This document shows positions 5,339-6,671 of a stretch of DNA of 6,671 bases, piece after piece (the first letter of the stretch is position 1; each line of letters begins with the position of its first letter). Location of the stretch: NCBI GenBank assembly GCA_934162555.1, contig CAKPJE010000059.1, forward strand, positions 1-6,671. Direction: 5' to 3'. The notes beneath the pieces are model-generated. The model saw only the letters and a program-made list of their open reading frames with translations, was not told the origin of the DNA and did not search any database. A program made the translations under genes and the position numbers. The stretch is from an uncultured Bacilli bacterium. Lineage in GTDB: Bacteria > Bacillota_I > Bacilli_A > RF39 > UBA660.

Positions 5339-6000
5339 TAAAAATCAATCCTCTCTATTTTTGGTTTAATACTACTAATAATACTATAGAAAATAACTAA
5401 AAGTGTCGAAGAAATAATTATTCCACCAAGAATATCAGTAAACCAGTGTACACCAGATATAATCCTACCAATTACAATTAACAAAATTAATATAACTGAC
5501 AAAACATTTTCTATATCACCAAATTTATTCTTAAACAATTTTTTATTAATAATAATTGAACTACCACATAAACAAATACTCATAAGTGTATGTGACGAAG
5601 GATATGAAGCTTCTAATAAACCATCAATTAAAATTGGGCGATAATTAATAATGAACTTTTCAAAAAATACATATACACCTACTACTAAAACATAAAATAA
5701 AGCAAGTACATAAATTTCTTTATCAACCTTTAATAAACTTTTCCTTTTAATTAACTGTTTTAAACCAATAAAAACATACACTAAAGCCATAACAATAGGA
5801 ATATAACCTAAAACTTCAGTTATTTTATAAATAGTCATATTTGAACCAATCAAATTATGAAACAATTTATTAATATCAGCAAAACCAACTATACTCTCAT
5901 TTGGACCAATTGGTTTCACATCTACATTCTTAACAAGTACAGTAAATAAAACTGACAAAATAATTAAAACAATACTAATTATAATATTTCTTCTCTTCAT
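5338..6000 (-). CDS. PAP2-family membrane phosphatase
   Basis: Integral membrane lipid phosphatase, 220 residues, with about six membrane segments (roughly 5-24, 61-80, 95-113, 137-151, 165-182, 188-207). The three PAP2 signature motifs are complete: C1 KFIINYRP (K115-R121-P122), C2 YPSSHT (134-137, with H137), and C3 GRIISGVHWFTD (R179, nucleophile H185, D189), so it should be active. Likely substrates are undecaprenyl pyrophosphate, as for BcrC, or a phosphatidylglycerol phosphate-type lipid; the sequence alone does not decide. The start ATG (5998-6000) follows a strong AGAGGAG and overlaps the TGA of the broken vanZ frame (ATGA), showing the two were once translationally coupled. The good ribosome binding site should keep it expressed although vanZ is broken. 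Confidence 0.92.
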   Translation of the reverse strand: MKRRNIIISIVLIILSVLFTVLVKNVDVKPIGPNESIVGFADINKLFHNLIGSNMTIYKITEVLGYIPIVMALVYVFIGLKQLIKRKSLLKVDKEIYVLALFYVLVVGVYVFFEKFIINYRPILIDGLLEASYPSSHTLMSICLCGSSIIINKKLFKNKFGDIENVLSVILILLIVIGRIISGVHWFTDILGGIIISSTLLVIFYSIISSIKPKIERIDF

Positions 6001-6496
6001 ACATTACTCCTCTTAACAAAAATTCTATTAATCAATGGTTTGAAAATTAAATAAAATATATACCCTATTATACCACCTAATGTATTAGTTAATAAATCAG
6101 TTATATCAGACGTTCTCGAACTAACAAAAGGTTGTAATAATTCTATAGTTAAACTAATATAAATGTCATAAATACAGTTTTTAAAAAACTTCTACATTTA
6201 AATAGGATACATAAAACCAAAAGGTATCATCATTAAAACATTTAAAAATATTTGCCTTAAATAATCTCCCCTTTGATTAAACAAATCATCAAATAAATTC
6301 ATATTCATATTTGAACCAAAATGATATATAATTCGATTAATCATAATCGGAATATTTTTAACAATTGGCATCATCGTAAAATACAAAACAAATGATATAT
6401 AAATATACATAAGTGTATTTAAAACAAAATTTTCTTTCCATTTTCTTGAAATTATTATATATATATTAATATAACAATATCTATTATCATATTCAT
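5997..6496 (-). pseudogene. VanZ-family membrane protein gene, broken by frameshifts
   Basis: VanZ-like proteins are small membrane proteins named for teicoplanin resistance. Joined across about three frame changes, the minus strand gives a near full-length member of about 165 residues: MNMIIDIVILIYI (ATG 6494-6496, behind GGTGA at 6501-6505); a shift in the TA run near 6455-6462; IISRKWKENFVLNTLMYIYI on to NVLMMIPFGFMYP; a shift near 6203; FKCRSFLKTVFMTFIL; a shift near 6152; then SLTIELLQPF and RTSDITDLLTNTLGGIIGYI to the TGA at 5997-5999. NxLxxIPFGF, SLTIELLQ and R-x-x-DI-x-DLL-x-NTLGGxxGY are VanZ hallmarks. From 6410 down, the main frame is open except for TAA (6198-6200) and TAG (6192-6194). 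The TGA overlaps the pap2 ATG. It could be a real pseudogene or the product of indel sequencing errors. Confidence 0.82.
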
Positions 6497-6505
6497 CACA
6501 TCACC

Positions 6506-6534
6506 ATTATACTACTTTTTTTTAAATTAGTACA
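6506..6534 (-). promoter_or_regulatory. Possible promoter of the vanZ-pap2-pfpI unit
   Basis: A consensus TATAAT (complement of 6506-6511) lies 17 bases after TGTACT (complement of 6529-6534; three of six -35 matches). It directly abuts GGTGA, so a start seven bases downstream would leave almost no leader before the ATG at 6494-6496. The -10 is good but the layout makes the call uncertain. Confidence 0.35.
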
Positions 6535-6535
6535 G

Positions 6536-6671
6536 TTATTCACTTCTTAACACATAAGTAACTTCTCTTTTACTAGCTATACTAGAAGGAATAAGACCAG
6601 AAATAAAAGCAAGGAATACACTTAAACTAATTAATATTAAACAATTTGTTAAAGATAAAATATAAATAGTT
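6536..6671 (-). CDS. C-terminus of an FtsX/MacB-type ABC transporter permease (partial)
   Basis: Only the last 44 residues are in the window, ending at TAA 6536-6538. They read TIYILSLTNCLILISLSVFL then AFISGLIPSSIASKREVTYV and LRSE. A final membrane helix followed by ISGLIPSxxASKxxxxxxLRSE is the standard end of FtsX-domain permeases (compare GxiPsxxAskxxPveALRyE), which work with a separate ATPase in lipoprotein release, macrolide or antimicrobial-peptide efflux, or peptide sensing. The substrate cannot be told from this piece. There is no clear hairpin terminator between it and the vanZ frame 40 bases downstream, so read-through into vanZ-pap2-pfpI is possible. Confidence 0.78.
   Translation of the reverse strand, partial: TIYILSLTNCLILISLSVFLAFISGLIPSSIASKREVTYVLRSE

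Noticed and set aside
6198..6410. 70-residue ORF as a gene in its own right
   Set aside because: It is the middle segment of the broken VanZ frame; the same frame continues beyond two stops to the ATGA overlap with pap2, and homologous sequence continues upstream in other frames.
1..6671. CRISPR arrays, tRNA or rRNA genes, riboswitches
   Set aside because: No regularly spaced repeats, cloverleaf or conserved rRNA/riboswitch segments were seen; intergenic spaces are short apart from the relic-bearing gap.

Overview
The window is very AT-rich (by eye about a quarter G+C). Every intact gene lies on the minus strand with AGGTGA/GAGG-type ribosome binding sites. TGA is a stop codon (it ends the SDR and sigma genes) and Trp is TGG, so this is the standard bacterial code and not that of Mycoplasma or Spiroplasma. 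A lipoprotein, VanZ, PAP2 and ECF-sigma/membrane-partner gene set fits a low-GC Bacillota, for example a gut Clostridia or Bacilli/RF39-type lineage. The exact taxon is inference.

Reading in the direction of transcription, from high to low coordinates: the C-terminus of an FtsX/MacB-type ABC permease (6536-6671); a VanZ-family gene broken by about three frameshifts (5997-6496); a PAP2 phosphatase (5338-6000); and a DJ-1/PfpI protein (4766-5338) that ends inside an intrinsic terminator (4748-4772). Then come an ECF sigma factor (4184-4702) and its overlapping membrane partner, a probable anti-sigma factor with a GTG start (3597-4187). Overlaps of 1-4 bases join vanZ to pap2, pap2 to pfpI, and sigma to anti-sigma.

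Next is an AbiE type IV toxin-antitoxin operon: antitoxin AbiEi (2821-3408) and nucleotidyltransferase toxin AbiEii (1973-2827). Its promoter sits between the two arms of a perfect 14-bp inverted repeat, a probable AbiEi operator. Its codon choice differs from the flanking genes, and downstream lies a decayed C-terminal fragment of an IS110-family transposase on the plus strand (about 1577-1800). I read this block as an acquired defence island. The last block is a lipoprotein with an immunoglobulin-like fold (984-1379), with its own extended -10 promoter, followed 8 bases later by a short-chain dehydrogenase (178-975) resembling the NYC1/NOL chlorophyll-b-reductase branch. The left edge holds a short broken ORF and the first codons of another gene.

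Functionally, the right half looks like an envelope-stress or lipid-carrier module (FtsX-type permease, VanZ, PAP2) beside an ECF sigma/anti-sigma pair, and the middle is anti-phage or mobile DNA. Nothing here is clearly a new system. The items most worth following up are the abiE operator, the hidden IS110 relic, the broken vanZ and the repeated motif upstream of the sigma gene.
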